Source of the DNA: Pseudomonas sp. SST3
Lineage (GTDB): Bacteria > Pseudomonadota > Gammaproteobacteria > Pseudomonadales > Pseudomonadaceae
DNA length: 41,975 nt
Assembly: GCF_003325755.1 (NCBI RefSeq)
Contig: NZ_QORI02000031.1
Location: 1 to 41,975 of the forward strand
Direction: 5' to 3'
Shown here: positions 1 to 10,885 of the stretch, piece by piece
Layout of the letters: each line of letters begins with the position of its first letter
Position numbering within the stretch: position 1 is the stretch's first letter
Notes under the pieces: model-generated
Told to the model about the DNA's origin: nothing
Databases searched by the model: none
The model's input: only the letters and a program-made list of their open reading frames with translations
Position numbers and translations under genes: made by a program

Positions 1-1
1 C

Positions 2-319
2 ATGACTTACGACCAGGGCCGGGAGATGGCGCGACACGCCGAGATCACCCAAAGAACCGGCGTGGCGATCTACTTCTGCGACCCGCACAGCCCCTGGCAG
101 CGCGGCAGCAACGAAAACATCAACGGCCTGATTCGCCAGTACTTGCCCAAGGGCACAGACCTGTCGGTACATAGCCAAGAGGAGCTGGACGCCATTGCGC
201 TGCAACTGAACATGCGACCGCGCAAGCGCTTCGACTTCAAATGCCCCATCGAGGTGATGGGAGAGGTCATGCAAAATGCCATGGCGATGCGGCATGATGC
301 TCCGGCTTCAATTCAATAA
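2..319 (+). CDS. IS30-family transposase, C-terminal part (cut by window edge)
   Basis: This is the last third of a DDE transposase that would catalyse excision and insertion of its own IS element. The reading frame is open to the window edge, so the first ATG is very probably an internal codon (family members usually read LTYDQG here). The segment shows the second catalytic Asp in TYDQG (residue 4) and the third acidic residue in the block [12 protein letters not shown] (residues 28-39), followed by [13 protein letters not shown] and RPRKR, all characteristic of the IS30 family. The end is an intact stop at 319. The N-terminal helix-turn-helix and first Asp lie outside the window, so I cannot tell whether the element is complete. 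Family assignment is firm; activity is unknown. Confidence 0.88.
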   Translation: MTYDQGREMARHAEITQRTGVAIYFCDPHSPWQRGSNENINGLIRQYLPKGTDLSVHSQEELDAIALQLNMRPRKRFDFKCPIEVMGEVMQNAMAMRHDAPASIQ

Positions 320-572
320 CCGTGTTGCGCTCAGCTCCTGCAACCGCCAACCTTTAAGAACAGATGAATCAGTGCTCTTGAGCGCGCTTGATTAATTTTT
401 TCAAGGTCATCATTTGGGGGACGATATTTTGTCATTTCTCTCGGCGAATCGAAACGAATTTGATCCAATATGTTTATTAACGTTTGATATTTAGACATTT
501 TTTATTTCTCAATCTTTTAAAGCTTCTGGAGCCAATGTTAATTAGATTGCTCATATAAAAATTACATATTAC
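320..572. other. AT-rich gene-free stretch next to IS end
   Basis: No gene is supported here. The first 30 or so bases after the transposase stop (GTGTTGCGCTCAGCTCCTG) probably contain the right terminal inverted repeat of the IS30 element, but the partner repeat is outside the window. From about 390 to 572 the base composition turns clearly AT-rich (runs such as TTTTTTATTTCTC), unlike the GC-rich chromosome around it. That fits a remnant of foreign DNA at an insertion boundary; this is inference. Confidence 0.5.
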
Positions 573-575
573 TCA

Positions 576-800
576 TCCGCAACCCTCCCGCTCCAAGCCC
601 CCCCTAACCCCACCAATCACTCCTGCACCCGTCGCGTAAAATCCGAATGGTTCAAGTATGTCATCACCAACCAATCGATCGCTCTTGTCATCGCCACATA
701 ACAACCGCGCTTCATCCGCTTCAGCCTCGCCTTTCTTCGGCATCTCACCAAGGCCCGGTATCGACACCAGCCCGAACTCCAGCCCTTTGCTCGAATGCAC
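576..800 (-). pseudogene. Decayed extra copy of the helicase 3' end
   Basis: This stretch is a degenerate direct repeat of the last 230 or so bases of the neighbouring helicase gene (about 837-1067). Read on the minus strand it encodes MHSSKGLEFGLVSIPGLGEM, nearly identical to helicase motif V of the intact gene, then PKKGEAEADEARLL. Near 686-690 two bases are missing relative to the intact copy (CACATAACAACC against CACATACAACAACC), which shifts the frame. The shifted frame then continues VAMTRAIDWLVMTY and HSDFTRRVQE, matching motif VI and the C-terminus. It has no start and no N-terminal part. It is either a tandem partial duplication or the remnant of a second, deleted homologue. Confidence 0.8.
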
Positions 801-802
801 GA

Positions 803-829
803 AAAAAGGGGGACAGATTTATTTCCCTT
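803..829. repeat. GGGGACAGATTTATTT-type repeat motif
   Basis: The sequence GGGGGACAGATTTATTTCCC sits exactly between the decayed helicase fragment and the stop codon of the intact helicase gene. I recall GGGGACAGATTTATTT as a recurrent short motif in many proteobacterial genomes, often near REP-associated Y1 transposases or at repeat junctions. No transposase is present here. Its location at the duplication boundary suggests a role in, or scar of, the rearrangement; that is inference. Confidence 0.45.
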
Positions 830-831
830 AC

Positions 832-2715
832 CTACGCACAACCCTCCCGCATCACCCCAGCCCCTTCCTTCACCCCACCAATCGCCTCCTGCACCCGCCT
901 CGTGAAATCCGAATGCGCCTGATACGTCATCACTAACCGATCAATCGCCCGCGTCATGGCCACATACAACAACCGCGCCTCATCCGCTTCGGGCTCGCCC
1001 TTTTTCGGCATCTCGCCTAGGCCCGGTATCAGCACGAGCCCGAATTCCAGGCCTTTGCTGGAGTGCATGCTAACGATCTTGACGCTGTCGTCGCTGCCGT
1101 AGAGTTCACCGCGGCCTTTGGCGCTGATGCCTGAAGCGTAGGCGATGCCGGCTTGGGTCAGGGCGCGTTCGGCGGCTTCGGCTTGGGCGTTGTTGCGGTA
1201 GATAATCGCCATGTCGTTGAGTACGCGGCTGTTGGCTTGTTCGTCGCGGATGCGGGTGACGAGGCAGTCCCATTCTTGCCAATGGCCTTCGCAGTGAATG
1301 AGTTCGGGGAAGGCGCCGCGGCGGCCGGCGCTTTCGGGGACGATGATGGGGACGCCGTCTTCGCCGGCATCACGGCCGGAGAGCAGTTCGGTGGCGAAGG
1401 CGCGGGCGACCGAGAGCACTTCCAGGGTGTTGCGGTAGTTGAGTTTGAGGATGGTGGTGCGGCCCTGGGCCTGGATGCCGACGCTGGCAAAGCTGAAGTC
1501 CAACCCGGTTTTCTTGCCCTTGCCGCGGTAGATGGACTGGGCGTCGTCGTAGAGCACCAGCAGTGCATTGGTGGTCGGGTCGACCATCTGCACGACGAGC
1601 TTGAACCACTCGGGTGCGAAGTCGTGGCCTTCGTCGATCAGTACGGCAGAGTATTGCGCGCGCGGGATCTGGCCGCGGTCGACGCCGTCGATGGTGAACT
1701 GGATCATCTGCTCCATCTTCTGGCCGACCGGCAGGCGATGGCTGGGTTTGTCCACCTGATAGGCCGTGAGCATGTCCGAGCACCAGGCGTGGAAGTTGCG
1801 CACGCTGACTTTCTCGCCCAGGCCTTTCTCCTCCAGCACTTGGCGCAACCGCCCGGCAAGGGACTTGTTGTAGCAGAGCACCAGAATCGGCTTGGGCGAT
1901 ACCTTGGCCAGCTGCTCGCAGCGGTAGCCGAGGATCATGGTCTTGCCGCTGCCGGCCGCGCCGTGAATCACACGATGGCCTTCACCCAGTGAGCGGGCGA
2001 GTTGTTCCTGCTGGAGGTCCATGACCTTGATGAGGCTTGGGATCGGCGCGTCGTTATCGGCAAACAAGCCGAACTGGCCGGGCAGGGCGCTGACGCGAAC
2101 CTCGGGGTAGAGGTGGTAACGCACACGGTCGATCTGCGGCAGCGTCAGGGTGCAGGGGAAGACGTGGGGGAACATGTTCCACAGGCGCTGCTGAAACGCT
2201 TCGGGGTCCGCCGTTTCGGTCATTTCGTCCTGAAAAATGACGCGTTGCGGATCGAGTACGTCGTGGAGGTCGGTCTGTTCGAACTGGCGGCGGGTGATGT
2301 TGGTCAGCACCACGCCCCAGCCCCACGGCATGATCAGTTCGCCCGGCCGCGGTGAGCTTTTGCTCTGGCGCAGCAGCGGGTCTTTCTTGAGCACCATATC
2401 GACTTCAACGACATAGGAGCGCGCCTGCAGCATCGGGTTGGCAACGGTCTTAACCCCGCTGCTGGTGTGCAGAGTGACCTTGCCGTGTGTAGCGCTCTGG
2501 ATGGTGGCGAGCTTCCAGTCCTTGACCTCCAGCACGAGGATGCCGCGGCGCGGATGCAGGACGACGAAGTCGGGGTAGCGGGCCTTGGGGCCGACCGGGA
2601 CGTTGCTCCAGCAGAGGTAGTCGTCTTCGAGCAGCTTTTCCAGCCGCTCGGCAAAACGGCGCTCGCCAGGCGTATCGAACTGGCATTGCGACCGAACGGG
2701 GAAGAAGCGCGCCAT
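832..2715 (-). CDS. NERD-domain UvrD/Rep-like superfamily 1 helicase
   Basis: A 627-residue protein with an N-terminal nuclease-related domain (NERD; residues about 14-110, with PDF at 48-50 and LEVKDW at 62-67) fused to a UvrD-type helicase core. Visible helicase motifs are Walker A GAAGSGKT (252-259), Walker B LIDEGHD (359-365), the DDAQSIY segment (motif III), LNYRN (motif IV), MHSSKGLEF (motif V) and YVAMTRA (motif VI). The family is expected to be an ATP-dependent 3'-5' DNA translocase; the NERD domain may nick or bind DNA. The cellular role is unknown, with repair or defence the usual guesses. I chose the ATG at 2715, not the more upstream in-frame ATG at 2829, because GGAAGG lies 5 nt before it and the protein then starts MARFFPVR. 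A decayed copy of its 3' end follows downstream. Confidence 0.85.
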   Translation of the reverse strand: MARFFPVRSQCQFDTPGERRFAERLEKLLEDDYLCWSNVPVGPKARYPDFVVLHPRRGILVLEVKDWKLATIQSATHGKVTLHTSSGVKTVANPMLQARSYVVEVDMVLKKDPLLRQSKSSPRPGELIMPWGWGVVLTNITRRQFEQTDLHDVLDPQRVIFQDEMTETADPEAFQQRLWNMFPHVFPCTLTLPQIDRVRYHLYPEVRVSALPGQFGLFADNDAPIPSLIKVMDLQQEQLARSLGEGHRVIHGAAGSGKTMILGYRCEQLAKVSPKPILVLCYNKSLAGRLRQVLEEKGLGEKVSVRNFHAWCSDMLTAYQVDKPSHRLPVGQKMEQMIQFTIDGVDRGQIPRAQYSAVLIDEGHDFAPEWFKLVVQMVDPTTNALLVLYDDAQSIYRGKGKKTGLDFSFASVGIQAQGRTTILKLNYRNTLEVLSVARAFATELLSGRDAGEDGVPIIVPESAGRRGAFPELIHCEGHWQEWDCLVTRIRDEQANSRVLNDMAIIYRNNAQAEAAERALTQAGIAYASGISAKGRGELYGSDDSVKIVSMHSSKGLEFGLVLIPGLGEMPKKGEPEADEARLLYVAMTRAIDRLVMTYQAHSDFTRRVQEAIGGVKEGAGVMREGCA

Positions 2716-2957
2716 CTGTACCTTCCATGGTGATCGGGCTAGTGCCCGTGGTGCTGCCGCTGAGCCCAAGCCTGGGCGGGGAGTGTGATACGGGGCGCAA
2801 AAGGAGCGCCGCTTCGCCACGTTACCCACGGCTGTGTCGTCGGTAAAGCAACTAAGGGCTTAATCCAGGCTTTTTATGCGGCTTCTGGATACACGGTTTC
2901 GCTTAGGTCTAGCGCGGGCAGGGCGGCGAGCTAGGTAGGACGCTTACACCGGCCCGC

Positions 2958-5012
<2,055 letters not shown>

Positions 5013-5310
5013 CGGGGCGGTCGCTGCTTAGAGTGAAAGCGCTCAATGAGTAAGACCTGCGCCGCGTAAAGAAATGCGCAGGCGAGCGCGCACGCTCATC
5101 CGAAAAGCGGACGGAAGCGCTTCGGAATGGTTCGCAACCGGCAGCGCAGAGCGGGCGAGCCGGTCATCGGAACCCCTCGCGCGGGCACATGGGGTAGCGC
5201 CGCCGGCTCGGTCGCTGCGGCGCGAGGAGTCTTCAAGCCGCAGGAAGGAAGGGGCAATCGGCTCCGGCGCTACGAACAGCAGCAGCCAGGTCGGATCTAG
5301 CGGCGAATGC
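5013..5310. other. Gene-free spacer upstream of the kinase
   Basis: About 300 bases between the histidine kinase start and the quinone oxidoreductase stop. The only open frame here (5043-5342, minus strand) has low-complexity Arg/Ser-rich composition, no convincing ribosome-binding site and overlaps the oxidoreductase gene, so I do not call it. The promoter of the kinase should lie here, but I see no clear -35/-10 pair. Confidence 0.5.
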
Positions 5311-6309
5311 TTACGGCGCGATCTCCAGCATGATCTTGCCAATATGTCGGCTGCTTTCCATCAGCTGGTGCGCCTGCGCCGCCTCCGCCAGCGGGAAGGT
5401 GGAATGGATCACCGGGCGGCACAGCCCTTGTTCCAGCAGCGGCCAGACCTTCGACTGCAATGCCGTGGCGATGCTTGCCTTGTCTTCGCGGCTGCGCGGG
5501 CGCAGGGTCGAGCCGGTGAAGGTCAAGCGCTTGCGCATGATTGGTGAGGTGTCCAGCTCCACACGGCTGCCCTTGAGGAAGGCGATCTGTACCAGGCGCC
5601 CTTCCAGCGCAAGGGATTTGACGTTGCGGGGAATGTAGTCGCCGCCGACCATGTCGAGAATGACGTCGACGCCATTGCCATCGGTGGCTTGTGCCACGGC
5701 TTCGACGAAATCTTCCTCGTGGTAGTTGATCACCCGATCCGCGCCGGCGCGCTGGCAGGCCTCGGCTTTCTCGCTGTTGCCAACGGTGGTGAATATGGTG
5801 GCACCGAACTGCTTGGCCAACTGGATCGCGGTGAGGCCGATGCCGCTGGAGCCGCCATGCACCAGCAGGGTTTCGCCGGCCTGCAACCCGCCGCGTTCGA
5901 ACACGTTGGTCCAGACCGTGAAATAGGTTTCCGGTAGCGCCGCCGCCTCCAGTAGCGACAAGCCCTTGGGAACCGGCAGGCAGTGTTCGGCCGGCGCGAC
6001 GCAGTATTCGGCGTAGCCGCCACCGGGTGTCAGCGCACACACCTTGTCGCCAAGGTTCCAGCCGGTTACGTCGGCACCGAGCGCGACGATCTCGCCGGCG
6101 ATCTCCAGGCCCAGCAGCGGCGACGCATCCGGCGGCGGGGGGTAGCTGCCGGAGCGCTGAAACACGTCCGGACGATTGATCCCGGCGTAGGCCACTCGAA
6201 CCAGCACATCGTGGGGGCCCGGCTCGGGAACAGGGCCGTCGGCCAACCGCAGGCATTCTGCGTCGCCACCCGGACGATGCTCTACATGACGCATGGTTTG
6301 CTCACTCAT
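5311..6309 (-). CDS. NAD(P)H quinone oxidoreductase, PIG3 type
   Basis: A 332-residue zinc-independent medium-chain dehydrogenase/reductase. It has the N-terminal GroES-like fold (AYAGINRPDVFQRSGSYPPP at about 40-59), the nucleotide-binding Rossmann motif HGGSSGIG (about 151-158) and a C-terminal HIGKIMLEI, all typical of the PIG3/quinone oxidoreductase group. Members reduce quinones or related electrophiles with NADPH in the cytosol; physiological substrates are usually unknown. The structural-zinc Cys cluster of alcohol dehydrogenases is absent, which fits. A GGAAAG stretch lies about 11 nt upstream of the chosen ATG; an ATG five codons later (MRHVEH) is also possible. It is the second quinone oxidoreductase of the window; the other is qor at 13429. 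Confidence 0.88.
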   Translation of the reverse strand: MSEQTMRHVEHRPGGDAECLRLADGPVPEPGPHDVLVRVAYAGINRPDVFQRSGSYPPPPDASPLLGLEIAGEIVALGADVTGWNLGDKVCALTPGGGYAEYCVAPAEHCLPVPKGLSLLEAAALPETYFTVWTNVFERGGLQAGETLLVHGGSSGIGLTAIQLAKQFGATIFTTVGNSEKAEACQRAGADRVINYHEEDFVEAVAQATDGNGVDVILDMVGGDYIPRNVKSLALEGRLVQIAFLKGSRVELDTSPIMRKRLTFTGSTLRPRSREDKASIATALQSKVWPLLEQGLCRPVIHSTFPLAEAAQAHQLMESSRHIGKIMLEIAP

Positions 6310-6515
6310 GACTTTCGCTTTCCTTTCGGCGTGTTTTGCTTGAGGGTCGGTTCGTCGTCACAAGGTAGTGTCCGGCAGCCGCAACGCCAACCCCTCGCAG
6401 GAGATGGACGTCCGCTTGCGCTGTTGACGATGCCCTGAGCCGCCGACGACGGATGCATCGGCGGCTTGAGGCAAGGGAGCTCCCCGGTGAGCTCGCCAGG
6501 GGTGACGCGTGGCGT

Positions 6516-6710
6516 TTATTCCCGCTCCGATTTCGGCATCGGGATCGCTACGCTGCTTTCAACGCTGCCGGCCAGCGGATCGCCTTCCTTGTAAAAATGC
6601 TCAACCTCTTCACGGGCCTGCAGCCAATGCTCGGCGTCCTGCCCTTCGGGGCGGCCTTTGGCGTCCCAGATTTCGTAGGCTCTTTCGCGTATGCGTTGTT
6701 CGATGTCCAT
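6516..6710 (-). CDS. DUF2934 small protein
   Basis: A 64-residue acidic protein matching the DUF2934 pattern in its first 45 residues: RIRERAYEIWDAKGRPEGQD then EHWLQAREE. The last 15 residues are Ser/Pro-rich. A strong GAGGAG lies 8 nt before the ATG, which supports the start. The function of DUF2934 is unknown. In pseudomonads these proteins are, as I recall, often encoded near trehalose/glycogen and general stress genes, and here trehalose synthase lies immediately upstream on the same strand (about 205 bases away with a hairpin between), so a stress-related role is plausible but not shown. Confidence 0.82.
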   Translation of the reverse strand: MDIEQRIRERAYEIWDAKGRPEGQDAEHWLQAREEVEHFYKEGDPLAGSVESSVAIPMPKSERE

Positions 6711-6868
6711 TTGCGTCTCCTCGTGCGGTCGGTTCCAGGCCCATCTGCACGCCGTATGAGCCGGGTTAGAGGCCTCGGTTCGCCTCGGCGATTACTCGTC
6801 CTGGTATTTAGCAGAGGGGAGCAGGGCCAGGATGGTTCCGGTGTTTCGACCATAACCGACCAAAGCCT

Positions 6869-6894
6869 CACCCCCGGCGTTTCGGCGCCGGGTG
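6869..6894 (-). terminator. Hairpin downstream of treS
   Basis: GC-rich inverted repeat: CACCCCCGGCG and CGCCGGGTG flank a short TTTCGG loop on the plus strand, starting about 20 bases beyond the treS stop. On the minus strand only a weak T stretch follows (AGGCTTTGG), so it is an imperfect rho-independent terminator. Confidence 0.45.
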
Positions 6895-6915
6895 CTCAGT
6901 GGTAACGGGCCTCGC

Positions 6916-8985
6916 TCAGAGCACCGGAGAAGCCGCACTCACCACGCGCAGGGCCATGCCCTCGTATGGATCGAGCTCAAGGGTCATCTCGCAGTTGTCG
7001 GTCAGATCGCCCTCGACCCGCTCGTGGATGATGTCCACCACCGGCCCAGGCGCGACGCCCGGAAGGCAGATGGTTTCGCTGATGTGCTCGCCGCTGAAGT
7101 TCAGTGCGGTGATCTGCACTCCCTTGCCGGCCGGCAGTTCATGCACCATGACCAGCAGCCCCGGTGCCTGCACATCGGGAATCAGGATCTGCTTGCTCGC
7201 CGCAATGTCATAGGCGCGGCGGACGCTGAGGATGTGCTTGAGCTGACAGGCGAAGGAGTCGGGCGTCTTCAGCTGCTCGACCAGGCTGCCATAGAGCGAG
7301 CGCGCTTTGGGCAGCCCTTCGCTGGAGGCGCTTGCTTCGGGTGCCAGATCCGCCAGATCGTAGGCGCCGCGGTGTAGCCAGCGCGTGTCGCCATCGCCCA
7401 TCAGGTGTTCGACCTGCTCGGCTTCCAGCGGCAGGGCGCCGACCAGATCCCAGCCGGAGAGGGCGAAGACGCCAGGCTGCATGGCGTTGAACATCACTAG
7501 CAGCAGGTGCAGCCGCTTGATCTGCTCGACATCGGCCGGGCCGATGGTGCCAAGGTCGCGAATCCCGAGCGCGGCGGTGATGACGCTGACCGTGGTGCAG
7601 GACACACCGTTGGTGACGAACTTGAGGTTGTAGGGCGCGTGCTCGCCGGTCAGGCGTTCGTACATCTCTTCGCGGATGTGCTCGCGCAGGATGCCGCCCG
7701 GCAGTGTCTGGCCGTGATAGTGGTAGTGGTCGTAGGCATGCAGCGTCCAGAAGTGCACCAGTTCCAGGGTCAGCTCGTCATGGTTCTGCATGGCATGAAT
7801 CAGCGAGGCCGGATCGATGCCGAACGCATGGACTTCGCGCAGCATCAGCCGCAGGAACTCGGTGTCGCCGGTGAGCAGGGCGTGCTGATAGGCCGGGCGG
7901 GTGATGAAGTCGTAGGACAGGTCGGCGCCACCGTGGGACATCGAGGCGATGTCATCGATGGTCAGGTTCAGCTCCTGGAAGCTGAAGCCGCCAGCCTTGC
8001 GGATGGTGCTGGCAATCAGCTGGTTACCGGTCACCGACAGCGGATGGCTCTCGGACCAGGCGGTGCCTTCGGCACGACGCTCGACACCGAGGAAGCCATT
8101 GGCGTCCAGGCGCAGCACGCGCGCGCCGGAGACATCGATGGCATGCAGGGCGTCGCCGATGATCAGTTGCTGGGCGGCGAAGGTCGGGTCCAGCCAGTTC
8201 AGCGAGGGCTGTCCTTCCTTGAAGTAGTGCAGATACACCCAACGCCGGCGCTTGCCGTCGACGCCGGTCACCACGCCGGTGGCGCTCCAGTCGGTGTCCT
8301 TGATGCCAGGCTCGAAGAAGATCACCCGCTGCAGCTGGCCGACGATGTAATACTTGTCCTTGAGTTGATCGACCACCACCGGTGACAGGTTGATCGAATC
8401 CCGCCCCTTGGGCACGTCAGGCAGCAAGGGCCAGTCTTCCTCGTTGATCTCGACCATGTGGTACAGGCCGGGGTAGTCGCCGTAGGCCATTTCGGCGAGG
8501 CGAAAATCCGCGCCCTTGCCGGTGTGCGCCGGAACGATGTCGTCGATCACGATGGCGTTGTGCGCGGCCGCCATGCGGCTGAGCTGCAGCATTTCCGCCT
8601 CGGTACCGAGGTTGGGGTCGATATCGAAGCTGATGCGGTCGAAGTTGCCATCAATGGTCGGCGTGAAGTCGCGCCCACGCAGGCCACCGGAGCGCTTCAT
8701 CGGGCCGTTGTGAATGCCTTGCACGCCGAGCTCCGACAAGGCACTCCAGAGGCGGTCATCACCCAGCGCCTGCAGCACCGAGCCGCCCTCGGGCGTGATG
8801 ATGGCGGCGGGGTAGGCGGTAAACCACACCGAGGAAATTGCGCTGGCATCGCGCGGCCGGGCCTGGGCGTAAGGACGCTGCCAGAGCCGCGCCTGGCCCG
8901 CATAGAGCCGGGCCCGCTGGCGGGCGGCATGAAGCATGGACTGGCTTTCCAGCCACTCGACATAGGTATTGTCTGGTGTGCTCAT
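6916..8985 (-). CDS. treS: Trehalose synthase (maltose alpha-D-glucosyltransferase)
   Basis: A 689-residue GH13 enzyme that interconverts maltose and trehalose in the cytosol, giving the compatible solute trehalose. The catalytic triad is visible: nucleophile Asp294 in LRLDANGF, acid/base Glu338 in FSFQELN and transition-state stabiliser Asp403 in QNHDE. The sequence closely resembles the 689-residue P. stutzeri trehalose synthase as I remember it, which belongs to a type distinct from the roughly 600-residue mycobacterial TreS. I chose the ATG at 8985 ([11 protein letters not shown]) because it gives that known length and N-terminus, although the ribosome-binding site is weak (GGGAA about 13 nt upstream). 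The longer frame starting at 9057 adds 24 residues unlike the family. A DUF2934 gene follows downstream on the same strand. Confidence 0.95.
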   Translation of the reverse strand: MSTPDNTYVEWLESQSMLHAARQRARLYAGQARLWQRPYAQARPRDASAISSVWFTAYPAAIITPEGGSVLQALGDDRLWSALSELGVQGIHNGPMKRSGGLRGRDFTPTIDGNFDRISFDIDPNLGTEAEMLQLSRMAAAHNAIVIDDIVPAHTGKGADFRLAEMAYGDYPGLYHMVEINEEDWPLLPDVPKGRDSINLSPVVVDQLKDKYYIVGQLQRVIFFEPGIKDTDWSATGVVTGVDGKRRRWVYLHYFKEGQPSLNWLDPTFAAQQLIIGDALHAIDVSGARVLRLDANGFLGVERRAEGTAWSESHPLSVTGNQLIASTIRKAGGFSFQELNLTIDDIASMSHGGADLSYDFITRPAYQHALLTGDTEFLRLMLREVHAFGIDPASLIHAMQNHDELTLELVHFWTLHAYDHYHYHGQTLPGGILREHIREEMYERLTGEHAPYNLKFVTNGVSCTTVSVITAALGIRDLGTIGPADVEQIKRLHLLLVMFNAMQPGVFALSGWDLVGALPLEAEQVEHLMGDGDTRWLHRGAYDLADLAPEASASSEGLPKARSLYGSLVEQLKTPDSFACQLKHILSVRRAYDIAASKQILIPDVQAPGLLVMVHELPAGKGVQITALNFSGEHISETICLPGVAPGPVVDIIHERVEGDLTDNCEMTLELDPYEGMALRVVSAASPVL

Positions 8986-9109
8986 AACGACGTTGGGTTC
9001 CCGGTGCGCTGAGGGGAAATGTAGTCGTTTGAGTCGGTCGCACCGGCATCGTTGCATCGGGCGACGTATCGATGCGCTGAAGGGGAGCGCTCGGTGCTTG
9101 TTGATTTGT

Positions 9110-9178
9110 TGTAGGAGTGAGCTTGCTCACAAAAAGCGCCGCACTGCGCAGCGGTTCGCGAGCAAGCTCGCTCCTACA
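9110..9178. repeat. Inverted pair of GTAGGAGCGAGC-type REP elements
   Basis: TGTAGGAGTGAGCTTGCTCAC (9110-9130 begins it) and GCGAGCAAGCTCGCTCCTAC (9158-9177) are inverted copies of the common Pseudomonas REP sequence, separated by a 27-base spacer, forming a REPIN-like unit between treS and pbpG. Each arm also has its own small internal palindrome (GAGCTTGCTC). Such units are dispersed non-autonomously; here the pair may also act as an intergenic stem-loop. Confidence 0.8.
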
Positions 9179-9207
9179 GTCTTGCCCCCGCCTTCTGCCG
9201 CAACGCT

Positions 9208-10161
9208 TCAGCGCCCGCTGGCTATCGCGGTGGCGGCATCACGCGGCTCACCGGCGAGTTGGCGCTCGGCCATTTTCTGCTGCTTGTAGGCCAGCGCGGC
9301 GGGCGCGACCGGGGTCACCTTGCCGGTTTCCAGCCATTTCTTCAGGCGGCTGGCGTCTGCCATGTGGGTGTACTTGCCGAACGCATCCAGCACCACGAAG
9401 GCCACCTCGCGTTCGTCCATGACGGTGCGCATGACCAGGCAATGGCCCGCAGCGTTGGTGAAGCCCGTCTTGGTCACCTGGATGTCCCAGTCGGGTTTGC
9501 GCACGAGTGCATTGGTGTTGCGAAAGCCCAGCGTGTAGTTGGGTTTGTGGAACGCGACGGTCTTTTCGGAAGTGGTGCTGAACTGCTCGATCAGCGGATA
9601 GGCCTGGCTGGCCTTGAGCAGCTTGACCAGATCGTAGGCGCTGGAAACGTTCTGCTCGGATAGGCCGGTGGGTTCGACATAACGCGTATGAGTCATACCC
9701 AGCGCCCTGGCCTTTGCGTTCATCGCCTGGATGAATGCGCTGTAACCGCCCGGATAGTGATGCGCCAGGCTCGCGGCGGCGCGGTTTTCGGAGGACATCA
9801 AGGTCAGCAGAAGCATCTCGCGCCGGCTGATTTCGCTGCCAATACGGACCCGGGAAAACACACCCTTCATTTCGCGTGCATCGCGGATGACCACTGGCAG
9901 GCGCTGATCGAGCGGCAGCTTGGCGTCGAGCACGACCATCGCCGTCATCAGCTTGGTTACCGAGGCGATAGGCACCACCAGGCCCGGGTTGCTGGAATAG
10001 AGCACCTCGTTGCTCTTCAGGTCGATCAGCAGTGCACTGCCGGAGGCCAGCTCCTGCTGCTGAGTGATTTGCGGGGCAGCGGCAACTGAGGGGGACAGAA
10101 TGACGCTACCGCAGGCGAATAGAAGGCCAAGAAGGGAATGACGAAATTTCAAGATGAACAC
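9208..10161 (-). CDS. pbpG: D-alanyl-D-alanine endopeptidase (penicillin-binding protein 7)
   Basis: A 317-residue periplasmic serine peptidase of the S11/PBP7 family that cleaves D-Ala-meso-DAP crosslinks in peptidoglycan. Residues 1-29 form a signal peptide ending VAAA. Penicillin-binding motifs are SVTK (Ser67, Lys70), SEN (Ser123-Asn125) and KTG (230-232). The start is uncertain: the called GTG at 10161 has no ribosome-binding site, and a TTG four codons downstream (giving MKFRHSLLG) is an equally good signal-peptide start. Non-essential for growth in related bacteria; predicted to act in cell-wall remodelling. Confidence 0.9.
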   Translation of the reverse strand: MFILKFRHSLLGLLFACGSVILSPSVAAAPQITQQQELASGSALLIDLKSNEVLYSSNPGLVVPIASVTKLMTAMVVLDAKLPLDQRLPVVIRDAREMKGVFSRVRIGSEISRREMLLLTLMSSENRAAASLAHHYPGGYSAFIQAMNAKARALGMTHTRYVEPTGLSEQNVSSAYDLVKLLKASQAYPLIEQFSTTSEKTVAFHKPNYTLGFRNTNALVRKPDWDIQVTKTGFTNAAGHCLVMRTVMDEREVAFVVLDAFGKYTHMADASRLKKWLETGKVTPVAPAALAYKQQKMAERQLAGEPRDAATAIASGR

Positions 10162-10558
10162 CGATGAATTGGCAGTGGAAAAGACGCGCCGAAGCCGACG
10201 ACGCGGCGGGCATTATAGGTAAACCCGAGCCAGAGATAAGGCCTCGTAGCCGTTATATTTCGGGGCGTTGGGCGCCGCTTCCGGCCCGTTGCGCATCCGT
10301 CGTTTCGCTTGTTGGATGCGCCGCCACAACGCCCTGAGTGTAGAAGAACATCAATTGCCTCGCTGCAGCAGCGGCTCCTGCTGGCTGGCGCAGGCGTTTC
10401 CTTTGCTATCGGCAGCGGGGCGCATCGAATCAATCAGCCCGACGGACGGGAACCCGTACGGGTGAAGCGGGTCCGCTGCCTACCGGGGGCGTTGTCGTGA
10501 GGCCGCACCTTCGGCCGATGACGAGGTCAAACCAGCACGTCCAAAAGGAGAGAAATCT
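10162..10558. other. Gene-free region between divergent pbpG and DUF883 gene
   Basis: About 400 bases with no supported gene. Both flanking genes are transcribed away from it, so their promoters should be here. I looked for sigma-70 and AlgU-like hexamers before the DUF883 gene and found none convincing. The open frames present are short and have no ribosome-binding site. Confidence 0.5.
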
Positions 10559-10870
10559 ATGTCCCGCTTCAGCCGCAAACCCACCACTCGCGACGAAATC
10601 GAGAGGGAAATCCACGACCTGATGGCCGCCCTCGACGAGCTCAAACACGACGCGACCCGTGGATCGCGGCATCGCTTCGAGTCCCTGCGTGCACGCGCCG
10701 AATCGCTGTGGAACGATGCCGACCTGGATACGCACTACCGTGACCTGTCCAAGCGAAGCCGCGATGCCAGCCGTCTGGCCAAGGAGTGCGTGCGCGAACA
10801 TCCACTGAGCACCGTGGCGCTGGCCGCTGGCGCGGTCGCGCTAATCGGCTATCTGGTCACGCGTCGCTGA
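10559..10870 (+). CDS. DUF883/ElaB-YqjD family membrane-anchored protein
   Basis: A 103-residue protein with a charged, helical, coiled-coil-prone body (residues about 10-75) and a C-terminal hydrophobic segment TVALAAGAVALIGYLV ending in TRR. This is the layout of the YqjD/ElaB/DUF883 family, tail-anchored inner-membrane proteins that in E. coli bind ribosomes in stationary phase. AAGGAG lies 8 nt before the ATG. The next gene follows after 15 bases on the same strand, so the two may be co-transcribed. Function here is inferred from family only. Confidence 0.85.
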   Translation: MSRFSRKPTTRDEIEREIHDLMAALDELKHDATRGSRHRFESLRARAESLWNDADLDTHYRDLSKRSRDASRLAKECVREHPLSTVALAAGAVALIGYLVTRR

Positions 10871-10885
10871 CCGCTCGTCCCGCTC

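Noticed and set aside
5043..5342. Open frame of 99 codons on the minus strand upstream of the histidine kinase
   Set aside because: Arg/Ser-rich composition typical of shadow frames, no ribosome-binding site, and overlap with the end of the quinone oxidoreductase gene.
9110..9178. Inverted repeats considered as a small CRISPR-like array
   Set aside because: Only two units in inverted, not direct, orientation, and the sequence is a common Pseudomonas REP; no cas genes.
10434..10558. Possible stress sigma-factor promoter before the DUF883 gene (GAACCC and similar)
   Set aside because: No second hexamer at the right spacing for AlgU, RpoH or sigma-70; I could not support it.
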